Assembly: GCF_003970695.1 (NCBI RefSeq)
Contig: NZ_CP034570.1
Location: forward strand, 992,001-1,056,000
Length of the DNA: 64,000 nt
Source: Maribacter sp. MJ134
GTDB lineage: Bacteria > Bacteroidota > Bacteroidia > Flavobacteriales > Flavobacteriaceae
Direction: 5' to 3'
This document shows, in pieces, positions 42,708-52,752 of this stretch. Every line of letters begins with the position of its first letter. Positions within the stretch are counted from its first letter, which is position 1. Below the pieces are notes generated by a model. The model made no database searches and was not told where the DNA came from. It saw only the letters and a program-made list of their open reading frames with translations. The position numbers and the translations under genes are program-made.

Positions 42708-42822
42708 TGCGCATTCCACTAAACTTCTGCTAAGTGTATAGACCACAACTTATTAACCTTTCACAACAATAATTTAATATTCGGAAATATATGTAGTTAT
42801 TTGAAAGAAAATTACTACTATT

Positions 42823-45800
42823 ATGATTCTTGGGCGAGTTGAACAATCATATGCGATAGCTATCATGGCACTCGCTTTTTTATATTTGGGACAATCCCAA
42901 AACTTATGGGCGCAGAATCCCCTTGATTCGTTGAACTTTCAGCATATAAAAACTGGAATGTCCCACAGTTCGGTAAGCGAAATATTTCAAGATAGTCAGG
43001 GATATTTATGGATAGGCACCCCAAACGGACTGAATAAATACAACGGAAGCGATTTTCAGATTTTTGACAAAAGTCTTGATGGTGCTGTTGGTCTAACCAA
43101 CGGTTATGTAGAGCGTATCTACGAGGATGAAGAGGGTATCATTTACATAGGAACATATAAGGGCTTAAATTGGTATGACCGTAACTTGGATATCGTAAAG
43201 CCCTACGATTTTAAACCGCAGGGTAAGGAAATACAGAACGAATACATAAATGTTATCCATAGAACAGGAGCGTATCTTTTGTTGGGAACTACCCAAAACG
43301 GGCTGTATCGCTATTCCATAGCAACAGGAGAGACAAAGCGCTTAGCATTCGAAACCCATGAAATGGGTAAACCAGATGAGAACCATATTATTGAAATATT
43401 TGAACTTCTAGACGGTCGGTTTTTTTTGGTAACCCAAGCCTCAAGCCATGTTATAGATATAAATCTACAGGTAAAACACTCCTTTAAAACACCTGAATTT
43501 ATTCGAAGTGCGTTTAGATTTGGGCCTTTACAGTTTTTTATGGGCACCAGGGACGGTAAGCTACTGAATTATGAACTTGTAGGCAATGAACTGGCACTGG
43601 TAGCGGAGAAAAATGTAAGTCCAGGCTATGCTATCATGGATATGGAGGAAGATGTACAGAGTAATCTATGGTTGGCTACGGAAAATGCCGGGCTTTCTAT
43701 CTATTCTATTTATGATGGTAACATATCCACCATAAAGGCCAATCACCAAAAGCCATCTTCTATTTCTAACAACTCCATCTGGTCTCTTCGTAGAACCAAG
43801 GATGGTGTCATGTGGATGGGCCTTTTTAAGAAGGGACTTAGCTTTTATGATCCTGATTACGACAAATTTGAACACGTGGCCGTAGACCCTTTCAATACCA
43901 ATTCTTTAAGTAATAACATCGTCAATTGCTTTAGTGAGGATGAATTTGGTAATATGTGGATAGGCACGGATGGTGGTGGACTAAATTATTGGGACCGAAA
44001 GGAAAATGAATTTGAGCACTTTAATCTGGATAATGGAAAGTTGAACAGCAATGTCGTACTCTCGCTGCTTCCCGTAGATGAAGAGGAATTGTGGATCGGT
44101 TCATGGGCTAAAGGAATAAGTATTTTTAATACCGAGACCAAAGACTATGAGATATGGAATACCCAGAATTCTTTTTTAGCCTCTAACAATGTAATGGGTC
44201 TTCTAAAGGACAGCAAAAATCGAATTTGGATAGCGACACTTTATGGCGGCCTACAGGTCTATGACCTAAAAACTAAAAAACATCAAGACATTCCTATTAG
44301 GTCCGCAATAGATGGTAAGGATGTCGGGACTATTGCGAGACTGTTCCAAGATGATAAAGGTGCCGTATGGGTCGGAACCCAGACGATGGGCGTCTTTAAA
44401 CTGATGGAGACGTCAATTGGCTGGTCCACAAAACAGTACCATACCCTTAACGAAAGAACCGGTATACGTAGTGATTTTATCAATAGTATTACTCAGGACG
44501 ATTACGGCAATCTTTGGGTAGGCACACAGGCGGGACTTCACAAATACATAGCATCTACTGATCGTTTTGAGGTAAAAACGAAGGCAGATGGTCTTGTGAA
44601 CGATGCTATTAAGGGGATTGTGCAAGATGAATATGGTCTTTTATGGTTAAGTACCAACAAGGGCATCATAAAATACAACGACAATACCGGGGAGATGTTG
44701 AATTACGATATTTTCGACGGCCTTCAAGGAAACGAGTTCAATGCAAGTGCTTTCTATAAAACCAATACGTACGAAATAGCGTTTGGCGGAAATAACGGGT
44801 TTAACATATTTACGTCAACCCAAGCGGAAAAGGGGAACGATGTTCCTGAGGTGGTTTTGTCAGGTTTAAAAATCTTTAATAAACCCGTGTATGCCAATGA
44901 CGATTTTGGTGTATTAAAACGGGACATTGGGCAAGTTGATTCCATTACCCTAAGTCACGAACACTCTGTTTTCAATATTGATTTTCAAGCGCTTACATTA
45001 AAGGCAGCGAAGAAAGTTGAATATGCCTACTTTTTAGAAGGTTTTGAGAAAGATTGGAACTATGTGGGCAATAAAACTTCCGCCACGTACACCAATATAG
45101 ACCCGGGAGATTATAAATTACGGGTAAAGTCAAGTAATGCCGATGGTGTCTGGAACGATGAAGAAACTACGCTCTTCATTAAAATTACCCCGCCTTTTTG
45201 GGCCACCTGGTGGTTCAGGTCCTTAGTGGTGCTTGGTATCGTAGGCGCTGTCTTTTTTTACTACTATAACAAAATAAAGAAGATTAGGCATTATCAGGCC
45301 AAGCTAGAAAGGAGAATTGATGAGCGTACCAAAGAACTTCAGCTGAGTCAAAAAAAGCTCATGAAAACTGCGGATGAACTTTCTACCAAAAATGATGAAA
45401 TACAGCGTTTTACCTATGCCGTTTCACATGATTTAAAAAGCCCCTTGAGTGGCATAAAGGGTATCGCCAGCCTCATTCCCTTAGAAATGGTTATGGACGA
45501 CTTTCCGGATATGGAAAAGTACCTGGAAATGATCAATGTTTCCTGTGATACCATGGCTACGCTTATTGCCGATATTACCAAAATTGCCAAGATTGGAAAA
45601 ATAGAAAATAGAAACGAGCTTTTAGAAGGAAAACAAATTTTGGAAGATTCCAGTGTTCTGGTCAGGGGTAAACTGGAAGTTCGTAAGATTAAGCTAGATA
45701 TTCCAAAAATTCTTCCCCAAATTTATGGTGATAGAAACCGCATTATCCAAGTTTTTGGGAATTTGTTGGACAACGCCATCAAATATATGGGTGACCAAAA

Positions 45801-46134
45801 GCATCCTATGATCAAGATCAAGGTTTTGGATGAAGGCGATTTTGCTAAATTTCAAGTAATCGATAATGGTTCTGGAATGGATGCCAAGTCATTAAAAAAG
45901 CTCTTCTCCCCTTTTGAACGGTTTCACGCCGATGTACAGGGAACAGGTTTAGGCCTATATATGGTAAAACAAATTGTGGTATCCCATGGTGGTGAAATTG
46001 TGGCGGATTCCGAAGGAAAAGGGAAAGGAACTACTTTTTCAGTGACCTTGCCCAAAACAGCGCGGGCAATGCAAACCTTTACAGAACTAGAAGGGATGGT
46101 TCAGGAAAATGAACCGCATACAGCCCAAAGTTAA
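42823..46134 (+). CDS. Propeller-type sensor histidine kinase
   Basis: The 1103-residue protein has a signal peptide (to about 30), two-component regulator propeller repeats to about 690 (LWIGTPNGLNKY, MWIGTDGGGLNYW, LWVGTQAGLHKY), a Y_Y_Y domain at about 700-785, one membrane helix near 797-816, a coiled linker, a HisKA domain with H869 in AVSHDLKSPL, and an HATPase domain (LLDNAIKYM, then a GTGLGLYMV box). It lacks the receiver and AraC domains of hybrid polysaccharide sensors. It would sense a periplasmic ligand and phosphorylate a separate regulator not found next to it. Confidence 0.93.
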   Translation: MILGRVEQSYAIAIMALAFLYLGQSQNLWAQNPLDSLNFQHIKTGMSHSSVSEIFQDSQGYLWIGTPNGLNKYNGSDFQIFDKSLDGAVGLTNGYVERIYEDEEGIIYIGTYKGLNWYDRNLDIVKPYDFKPQGKEIQNEYINVIHRTGAYLLLGTTQNGLYRYSIATGETKRLAFETHEMGKPDENHIIEIFELLDGRFFLVTQASSHVIDINLQVKHSFKTPEFIRSAFRFGPLQFFMGTRDGKLLNYELVGNELALVAEKNVSPGYAIMDMEEDVQSNLWLATENAGLSIYSIYDGNISTIKANHQKPSSISNNSIWSLRRTKDGVMWMGLFKKGLSFYDPDYDKFEHVAVDPFNTNSLSNNIVNCFSEDEFGNMWIGTDGGGLNYWDRKENEFEHFNLDNGKLNSNVVLSLLPVDEEELWIGSWAKGISIFNTETKDYEIWNTQNSFLASNNVMGLLKDSKNRIWIATLYGGLQVYDLKTKKHQDIPIRSAIDGKDVGTIARLFQDDKGAVWVGTQTMGVFKLMETSIGWSTKQYHTLNERTGIRSDFINSITQDDYGNLWVGTQAGLHKYIASTDRFEVKTKADGLVNDAIKGIVQDEYGLLWLSTNKGIIKYNDNTGEMLNYDIFDGLQGNEFNASAFYKTNTYEIAFGGNNGFNIFTSTQAEKGNDVPEVVLSGLKIFNKPVYANDDFGVLKRDIGQVDSITLSHEHSVFNIDFQALTLKAAKKVEYAYFLEGFEKDWNYVGNKTSATYTNIDPGDYKLRVKSSNADGVWNDEETTLFIKITPPFWATWWFRSLVVLGIVGAVFFYYYNKIKKIRHYQAKLERRIDERTKELQLSQKKLMKTADELSTKNDEIQRFTYAVSHDLKSPLSGIKGIASLIPLEMVMDDFPDMEKYLEMINVSCDTMATLIADITKIAKIGKIENRNELLEGKQILEDSSVLVRGKLEVRKIKLDIPKILPQIYGDRNRIIQVFGNLLDNAIKYMGDQKHPMIKIKVLDEGDFAKFQVIDNGSGMDAKSLKKLFSPFERFHADVQGTGLGLYMVKQIVVSHGGEIVADSEGKGKGTTFSVTLPKTARAMQTFTELEGMVQENEPHTAQS

Positions 46135-46137
46135 AGT

Positions 46138-46977
46138 TTATTTTTTAGCCTGCTGTACCAATTTATCGTTCTTCCAGATGCCTTTGACAACTTTACCGTC
46201 TTTGCCGTAAAAAGTACCTTGGCCGTTGCGTTTGTCCTCTTTCCATTGTCCGGTATACTTTTCTCCGTTTGGCCAGTAATAAGTACCGAGGCCGTTTCGG
46301 GTATCTCCTTCGTAGGTGCCTTCGTAACGTTGACCATCCGACCAGTAAAAAATACCTTCCCCATGTCGTTTATTGGCCAACCACTCCCCTTCGTAACGGC
46401 TTCCCGTGTCCAACAAGGCAATACCGGTACCGGTAGCCATACCGTTTTTAACCTGCCCCACGTAATGCATCGTATTACCTTTTTTGCTGTTGAAGGTCAA
46501 ATATTCCCCGAAAGATTTTTTGCGTAACTGGGCCTGCATCCCTTTCAGTTGTACTCTGGCCTTTTCAAGGGCAAAATTGATGGAATCATAACGTCTTATT
46601 TCCCTAGGCGTCGCAATTTCAGAAGCGGCGGAATCTTTAAGATTGGTGTCCGAGAGCAAATCCGTTCTCTTTTCAGCGTTAAATTCTTGTAATTTTTTTG
46701 CCAAGGCAATTCTTAAGGGTATAACCTTGTTTCCATCATCAATGGTCTGTTGGGTATTTCCGTAAGACGTAATGGCTTCTTCGTACTTCCCTGCAACCAG
46801 CATAGAATCGATACGCAACAGTTCTTTTTGTTGTGAAGTCCGATTATCCAAAGCTATTTTGGCCTTTTCGCTCTCGTTCAATTCCCGTTGTAACCCATTG
46901 GTCTTAAACATAAAGAATACGGCAACTCCTGTTGCTAATATCAATAAGCTGTATGGTAGCGCAATTCTTTTTTTCAT
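46138..46977 (-). CDS. Membrane-anchored MORN-repeat protein
   Basis: The 279-residue protein has one N-terminal hydrophobic helix, a coiled-coil middle (about 30-160), and about five MORN repeats from 168 (YVGQVKNGMATGTG, YEGEWLANKRHGEG, YEGTYEGDTRNGLG, YTGQWKEDKRNGQG). MORN repeats bind membranes or serve as scaffolds. It converges with the sensor kinase gene, only three bases apart. Function unknown. Confidence 0.88.
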   Translation of the reverse strand: MKKRIALPYSLLILATGVAVFFMFKTNGLQRELNESEKAKIALDNRTSQQKELLRIDSMLVAGKYEEAITSYGNTQQTIDDGNKVIPLRIALAKKLQEFNAEKRTDLLSDTNLKDSAASEIATPREIRRYDSINFALEKARVQLKGMQAQLRKKSFGEYLTFNSKKGNTMHYVGQVKNGMATGTGIALLDTGSRYEGEWLANKRHGEGIFYWSDGQRYEGTYEGDTRNGLGTYYWPNGEKYTGQWKEDKRNGQGTFYGKDGKVVKGIWKNDKLVQQAKK

Positions 46978-47012
46978 GGTTCCTTAAATCTACTCTTTAA
47001 TTTACGGATGCC

Positions 47013-47846
47013 TTAATCGTTTAGATGTATGGAAGGCAATTTATCTCTAACTTTTCTAAAATCGGGAGAGAAATACATATGAAATCGAAGGGTCCAGGCC
47101 TGCTTAAATATACCCCCATTGCTCAATTGTTGCCCTTGCGAATACATAAGGCCGGCGGCAAACGTAAGCCGTGGTGTAACAATATACCCCATGGTCGTGG
47201 TTAAACGTAGGTCTTCCATGGGACTTGCCACCACAACCTTTCCGCTCTGCATAATAAGTTCCGCTTCTGGAGAAACATAAAGGGTTTTAGGTTCTAGTTT
47301 GTGACTGTTCAGAGGAATTTTTGCCCTGAACATATACCGATAGCGGTTTCGGAAGACATATTCACTATTATCTTCAAAACCCTGCGTCCATCGGTGTTCT
47401 ATACGCAGCCGATGATAGATCATAGCACTGTACAAGGGCATGGCGAATTGGTACTGATGCCAAATACGCCATTCCGGTACTAGATTTCTGTCTTCGGAAG
47501 TTTCATCGGTATTAAAATTGAGGCGTAGCACACCACCCAAAGCAGCATTGATTTTTTTATTGTAGATATATCCAATGGCATGTCTATTATAAATTTGAGC
47601 CACTTGCCCTACAAACGGGGTAGCTTCCGTCTCCTCGAACCTAAAATGCGTTTGCGCTACCCAGAACAGGCGTTTGGATATCCTGATATTTCCATAGGTG
47701 TTTATCCATGTCTTTGTAACCGGTTCCTTATACTTAGATTCCAAAGGTAAAACCTCTTTCTCCTCTTCCTGAGCACTTGAAAATAAACAAGACATTAGTA
47801 GAAAGACTACCAATAACGAACTACATATGTTATTTAAGTACTTCAT
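47013..47846 (-). CDS. DUF2490 outer-membrane-like protein
   Basis: The 277-residue protein has a signal peptide, then alternating strands with RISKRLFWVAQTHFRFEE, RIWHQYQFAMPL and HRLRIEHRW. These match DUF2490, a probable outer-membrane barrel. Its ATG follows the upstream gene's stop by two bases, so they share a transcript. Confidence 0.8.
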   Translation of the reverse strand: MKYLNNICSSLLVVFLLMSCLFSSAQEEEKEVLPLESKYKEPVTKTWINTYGNIRISKRLFWVAQTHFRFEETEATPFVGQVAQIYNRHAIGYIYNKKINAALGGVLRLNFNTDETSEDRNLVPEWRIWHQYQFAMPLYSAMIYHRLRIEHRWTQGFEDNSEYVFRNRYRYMFRAKIPLNSHKLEPKTLYVSPEAELIMQSGKVVVASPMEDLRLTTTMGYIVTPRLTFAAGLMYSQGQQLSNGGIFKQAWTLRFHMYFSPDFRKVRDKLPSIHLND

Positions 47847-47848
47847 TC

Positions 47849-49804
47849 TTAATCTTCTTTGCCGATTGGATGGTTCATAAGTAAGTCCAAAACAACTTTA
47901 GGTTCCGTGGTCCTCTTTAACTTTCGTTCTAATTTTGAAGTTTCCTCATTTCGAAGCAATAACATTTGTTGATAGGTTTCCTGGAGCAAATTCCCAAGTT
48001 CACTTGCGTTATCACAACTTAAATTAGTTTGTATCTCGTCCAAGAAGTAAGGGAGCAGTACTTTTCTATATGCTGCAGTCAGTCTTTTTTTGACCTCCTC
48101 GTTCATTAGGTTAGCCATAAAGGGGTTCCAGATACGGTCTTGGTATTCACTTTCTATTTTTTTTGATTGTTCCGGTAAACTTCCTACGGCCAAGGCTAAG
48201 GTCTGGAGTTGTCTCATGCACGACGAAAGGGCTTTAGCTCTGCTCAATTTGAGCTTTACGTTTTTTTCACTGGCATAAGTGCTTAGTCCGGCATCAGAAA
48301 CCTCTTGAATGCTGTTCAGTGCCTTTTTACCAGCATTGTTCTGAAGATTTTCCAAGGAGTCTATCGTAGTGTTTAGCGTCTCTTTCTGGGCTATTAAAAG
48401 GTTTTCTATGGCGATTAGCTCTTGCTCTCGCTTGTCCTTGGTTAACTTTTCGTTTAAAATATCCTGCACATATTCCAAGCTATTCTTTGCGTATCCGCTC
48501 CATTGAAGTACAGCGGATAAAGTATTGGTATTCATATCAAAACCTGGGAATCCGGGTAATTCGAAAGAAGTTTTCTGCAGGCTAGAATCCTTTAATTGAA
48601 TCGTGGTAGAAGGTGGACCCTCCATCCAAGATGTGCTGATCAGGTGTGCTCTAGGAACAAACTCTAGAATTCCATGCTCCCTATACATATTCATTTGCCC
48701 TAAAGGAACAAGATAGGCCTCGTTAATAGCAGCTACTACGGTATACAGGTATAACGCTTGCTTATCCGAAAGTTTTAAAATATTCAGCTGGGAATTATCC
48801 AAAAAGGAGGTGCTTATTGCCGCAGCCGACCTGTATAATGAACTAATACTATCCAACTGTTGTGCTTCCTCCTCGTTTAATGGGTAGAAAGGCAATTTTA
48901 CCTTAAACTCCGGTAAAAATTCCGCTTCGCCTAAGTTGGAAAGTACGGTGTCGATTTTTTTATAATAGGCTGCATTCTCTTCGAGCAAATTGGTCATACG
49001 CTCCCGGAAAATATTGGTGGTGTCTCCAATGGATTTTTGTAGCTGAAGTGCCTCGAGATATCGCTTATCTAAATTTACGGTTTTCGTTGGTGCGGTAAGC
49101 GTACTGAAAACGGGAATGTTCCTGAGTGTTCCATTTACTTGAAGTTGTATAGACCTTAATACACCATCATCGAATATCCAACTTTCGGACGCACCCAATT
49201 CTTCCGAATCATACAAGGCCCATTCATCGTGAGCCAACCCGTTCCGTAAAAATCGACCTACCAAGGTTCTGGTGCTATTCTCTATACTGAAACTACTTTG
49301 TGGAACCCCCTTGTCAAAATCAATAGTACTTTTAAATACGATTTCCTCTACCTCGGAATCCACGATCTTATTGACTTCGTAAGACCACTTACCGTCTGGC
49401 TTTCCTTGACTAATACTTCCCTTTGCCTCTTCTTGAATTCCGCTGATGGTTACCCGATAGGCATAATCGATAACCTCCGATTGTTTGTCCGATTTAAATT
49501 CTCCAAATTGCAAAACCCATGGGCCGTTGGGATAGTTGTTGGAAAAATTTCCTTTAAAAAGAAAGGAATAGTCCTCCTCCTCCAATAAGGCCTCAAGGCT
49601 AGACCTTTGCATTAAGAACGAACCGTCTAGAATAGTATCGTTATTCTTAAGGAAATAATTAAAAGCAGCTTTGCCTTGATAATCCCCCACTTTATATGGA
49701 CCATTATATTGGCTATTTTCTTGGGCAAAGAGCACCGAGGATAGGACAAAAAATCCTAAAAAGTGCACAAAGACAGTAAGCCGTGTATAATTTAACCGTT
49801 TCAT
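47849..49804 (-). CDS. Large secreted protein with YwqK/MORN-like start and helical body
   Basis: The 651-residue protein has a signal peptide (to about 27). It has a repeat-like N-terminal part with GNFSNNYPNGPWVLQFG, GSISQGKPDGKWSYE and GRFLRNGLAHDEWALY, similar to MORN or YwqK variants. A long helical and coiled-coil remainder continues to the end. No catalytic motif is seen. It heads a two-gene unit with the DUF2490 protein. Function unknown. Confidence 0.7.
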   Translation of the reverse strand: MKRLNYTRLTVFVHFLGFFVLSSVLFAQENSQYNGPYKVGDYQGKAAFNYFLKNNDTILDGSFLMQRSSLEALLEEEDYSFLFKGNFSNNYPNGPWVLQFGEFKSDKQSEVIDYAYRVTISGIQEEAKGSISQGKPDGKWSYEVNKIVDSEVEEIVFKSTIDFDKGVPQSSFSIENSTRTLVGRFLRNGLAHDEWALYDSEELGASESWIFDDGVLRSIQLQVNGTLRNIPVFSTLTAPTKTVNLDKRYLEALQLQKSIGDTTNIFRERMTNLLEENAAYYKKIDTVLSNLGEAEFLPEFKVKLPFYPLNEEEAQQLDSISSLYRSAAAISTSFLDNSQLNILKLSDKQALYLYTVVAAINEAYLVPLGQMNMYREHGILEFVPRAHLISTSWMEGPPSTTIQLKDSSLQKTSFELPGFPGFDMNTNTLSAVLQWSGYAKNSLEYVQDILNEKLTKDKREQELIAIENLLIAQKETLNTTIDSLENLQNNAGKKALNSIQEVSDAGLSTYASEKNVKLKLSRAKALSSCMRQLQTLALAVGSLPEQSKKIESEYQDRIWNPFMANLMNEEVKKRLTAAYRKVLLPYFLDEIQTNLSCDNASELGNLLQETYQQMLLLRNEETSKLERKLKRTTEPKVVLDLLMNHPIGKED

Positions 49805-49875
49805 GCGGCAAAAAAACTAAATAAAATTTAGATGAAGTAGGTTTATCGAGGAAAATTATACCCCAGTTATAAACG

Positions 49876-50571
49876 TCATATTTTATCTAGAATAGCTTTT
49901 CTATAGGATTTGCCAATTGGAAATTTCAATTCATTTTCTAATATGATTTGATTTCCGTCTATCAATCTTAAGTGATTAAAATTGATGACATAGGATTTAT
50001 GTATTCGGATAAAGTCATCGGAGAGTTTCTTTAAGAAATCCGTCAGTGTATGGGCGGAAAGTATTCTTGTATCGGTATAAATTTTGACATAGTTACCGTA
50101 GGCTTCGATATGGCTAATCTCGGATAGCATCAATTTGATGATTTTTTTATCACTCTTCACAAAAATAAAATCAGGTGATTCCTTTACCGTTACTTGATTG
50201 ATATTGCTAGGTTGCTCTTCTTTTTGAACTTTTAGGACAGCTTGATAAAAACGTTCAAAGGAAAAAGGTTTTAACAAATAATCTCTAACCTCTAGTTCAA
50301 ATCCCTCAACCGCATATGCCGCATATGCCGTAGTTATGATTACTTCTGGTTTGTTACGCATGGTCTTTAGAAGACTAAGACCGGAGAGTTTTGGCATATT
50401 AATATCCAAAAATAGTAGGTCCACCGCACGCTTTTGTGACATCTCCATCACTTCAAAAGCATCTTTACAAGAGCCAATAAGTTCAAGATGGGGAACCTCT
50501 TCAATATACCTTTCCAGTATCTGGCGAGCAATAGGTTCGTCATCTGCAATAATACATTGTAATTTCTTCAT
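49876..50571 (-). CDS. LytTR-family response regulator
   Basis: The 231-residue protein has a receiver domain with D56 in LLFLDINMPKLSG and a C-terminal LytTR DNA-binding domain (about 130-231, with FIRIHKSYVINFNHL). Its ATG overlaps the sensor kinase stop by one base, so both are co-translated. It is probably the partner that controls the divergent ABC exporter, by analogy with other LytS/LytT-ABC pairs. Confidence 0.93.
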   Translation of the reverse strand: MKKLQCIIADDEPIARQILERYIEEVPHLELIGSCKDAFEVMEMSQKRAVDLLFLDINMPKLSGLSLLKTMRNKPEVIITTAYAAYAVEGFELEVRDYLLKPFSFERFYQAVLKVQKEEQPSNINQVTVKESPDFIFVKSDKKIIKLMLSEISHIEAYGNYVKIYTDTRILSAHTLTDFLKKLSDDFIRIHKSYVINFNHLRLIDGNQIILENELKFPIGKSYRKAILDKI

Positions 50572-51554
50572 TAAAACCTGATTTTAAGACCTATGTGATG
50601 CATCATTTTATCCTGTTCCACGTTCAACTCGTGCGTATTTGGGTATAGAAATGAAAGCCTCTTTTTAGCATTAGCTAGTCCAATACCACTCTTGCCTTTT
50701 TCCAAGGATGTTTCTTTACGGGAGTTGTCCGTTGTATTGATACAGGAAAAATCAAGCATATTGTCACGTAGGCTCAGCCTAACTTCCACCCTACTCTTTA
50801 TTCCTGGGGCGCTCCCCAAATGTTTAAACGCATTCTCAACAAAAACAATTAGAAGCATTGGTGCTATAACTTTATCACCTGGTTCTCCGTTTACTTTAAA
50901 GGTGATTTCTGTCTGGTCCTCCAGTCTTATCCGCTCTAAGGAGATATAATTTTCAAGGTACTGAATTTCCTTATCCAAGGAAACGAACTGCTCCTTAGTG
51001 TCGTATAAACTGTAGCGTAATAAATCCGAAAGTTTTAGCATAAGCTCGGGTAACTTATCAGATTTAAGGACAGATAGACCGTAAAGGTTATTCAGGGTAT
51101 TAAACAGGAAATGGGGATTTAGTTGCGCTTTCAATAGCTTCAGTTCTGCAGTTTTCTCCTCTTGTCTTCGGACAAAGCTATCCCGGGCCATTTTTAATGC
51201 AGTTCCAAAGGTTAAGGCCAAGAGTATGACTCCAAATAAATTGAAGAACATTTTCCACTGTGGAGTTTGTTCCAAGGCGTAGGATAGGATAACAACGGCA
51301 ACCGCTGTAAAGCAGAGTGCATTGAGCAGGGATAAAATAAAAAAGGTAGGAATATGTTTTCTAAAATAGGGAAGAATTAACAAGTTGCTTATGTATACGG
51401 AAGGTGCGATCATAACTATGATCACTAATACGGTAAGCACCTTGTTCTCTGCTTGTACCGTGCCTAGCAAAATAAGAAAGAGACAAGACCAGATAAAGAC
51501 ATTCTGAACTATTTTGTTATCTATCCACTGATCTAAATCAATCATACTCTTCAC
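50571..51554 (-). CDS. LytS/YehU-type sensor histidine kinase
   Basis: The 327-residue protein has four membrane helices (about 12-125) and a His_kinase domain with the phosphoacceptor in QLNPHFLFNTLNNL. An HATPase domain follows (VFVENAFKHLG). No extracellular sensor domain is seen, so it may read a membrane signal or transporter state. It heads a two-gene operon with the LytTR regulator. Confidence 0.92.
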   Translation of the reverse strand: MKSMIDLDQWIDNKIVQNVFIWSCLFLILLGTVQAENKVLTVLVIIVMIAPSVYISNLLILPYFRKHIPTFFILSLLNALCFTAVAVVILSYALEQTPQWKMFFNLFGVILLALTFGTALKMARDSFVRRQEEKTAELKLLKAQLNPHFLFNTLNNLYGLSVLKSDKLPELMLKLSDLLRYSLYDTKEQFVSLDKEIQYLENYISLERIRLEDQTEITFKVNGEPGDKVIAPMLLIVFVENAFKHLGSAPGIKSRVEVRLSLRDNMLDFSCINTTDNSRKETSLEKGKSGIGLANAKKRLSFLYPNTHELNVEQDKMMHHIGLKIRF

Positions 51555-51850
51555 TTTCTTTACTTGCTAATCGATATTAATAATACTCTGATTCTTGAAT
51601 CGAAATAATTGTTGGCTGTTCTTCAGATATCCCATGGGGCTTGCCCCAAGGTCGATTATTTCAAAAGTAGTTAGAACGCGTTTTAAATCCACTTTTTCGT
51701 GATGAAACATTCATTGTACAATTTAAAAGAGCTTTTTTTAATGATTAACGACCTTTTATATTACATCATGAAACCAAGTATGTTGGTCATTCTTTTTTGT
51801 CATAGGCTGTTTTTAAGGAGACTTTAGCACTGTTCTTAAAAACAAAAACA

Positions 51851-52729
51851 ATGGAATTGGAAATACAAAAAGTATCGAAGAAATATGGAAAAGACAAATT
51901 TGGATTAAAGGATTTTTCCCTTAGTATAGATAAAGGAATTCTAGGGTTGTTAGGTCCCAATGGCGCAGGAAAATCTACTTTATTACGATTGGTGGCCACT
52001 ATTGGCAAACCTACCTCAGGAGCCATTATTCTAAATAAGAACAATATCGTAAAAGACCCCAACTATATGCGAAAACAACTTGGTTATCTTCCTCAGGATT
52101 TTGGGGTGTATCCAAACCTAAATGCAATCGAATTTTTAGCATACATCGCAGCGATGAAAGGCATAGGAGGGCATCAGTTAAAATCGAAAATTAATGGATT
52201 ACTAGAGGGACTAAATTTAGCGCATGCTGCTCAAAGGCCTATTGGAACCTACTCCGGTGGGATGAAACAACGTGTAGGTATCGCCCAAGCGCTATTGAAT
52301 GATCCGAAGATTGTGATTTTTGATGAACCGACTGTAGGCTTAGACCCTGAGGAACGTGTAAGATTTCGAAATTTGATTACAGACTTGGCCAATGATTGTA
52401 TTGTTATCCTCTCCTCGCATATCGTATCGGATATTGATACCATAGCGGACAAGGTAGCTATTATGAAAGACGGCACCCTGCGGGCTCATGGAAGTCAGGA
52501 GCAACTGATATCCAAGGTTAAAGGAAGTGTTTTTGAAACAACTATGAATAAAGCGACACTTCGAAGTTTTAGAGAAAACAATTTGGTTGTAAGCACAGCT
52601 AGACAGGCCGATGATTTAAAAGTTAGATTCATATCAAAAACACCCGTCCCAGGTGCTATTAAAAAAGAAGCCAATCTAGAGGATGCATACCTCTATACAA
52701 CCAAAATGAATTCAACCCAATTTGTTTAA
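51851..52729 (+). CDS. ABC transporter ATP-binding protein
   Basis: The 292-residue protein has Walker A GPNGAGKS near residue 39, the Q-loop LGYLPQDFGV, signature YSGGMKQRVG and Walker B IVIFDEPTVGLDP. It belongs to the exporter-type ABC-2 ATPases. A permease gene follows 23 bases later. It diverges from the LytS/LytT operon by 296 bases, a likely joint control region, though no promoter box stands out. Confidence 0.93.
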   Translation: MELEIQKVSKKYGKDKFGLKDFSLSIDKGILGLLGPNGAGKSTLLRLVATIGKPTSGAIILNKNNIVKDPNYMRKQLGYLPQDFGVYPNLNAIEFLAYIAAMKGIGGHQLKSKINGLLEGLNLAHAAQRPIGTYSGGMKQRVGIAQALLNDPKIVIFDEPTVGLDPEERVRFRNLITDLANDCIVILSSHIVSDIDTIADKVAIMKDGTLRAHGSQEQLISKVKGSVFETTMNKATLRSFRENNLVVSTARQADDLKVRFISKTPVPGAIKKEANLEDAYLYTTKMNSTQFV

Positions 52730-52752
52730 TCCCTCACCTTAAAACAGCACTC

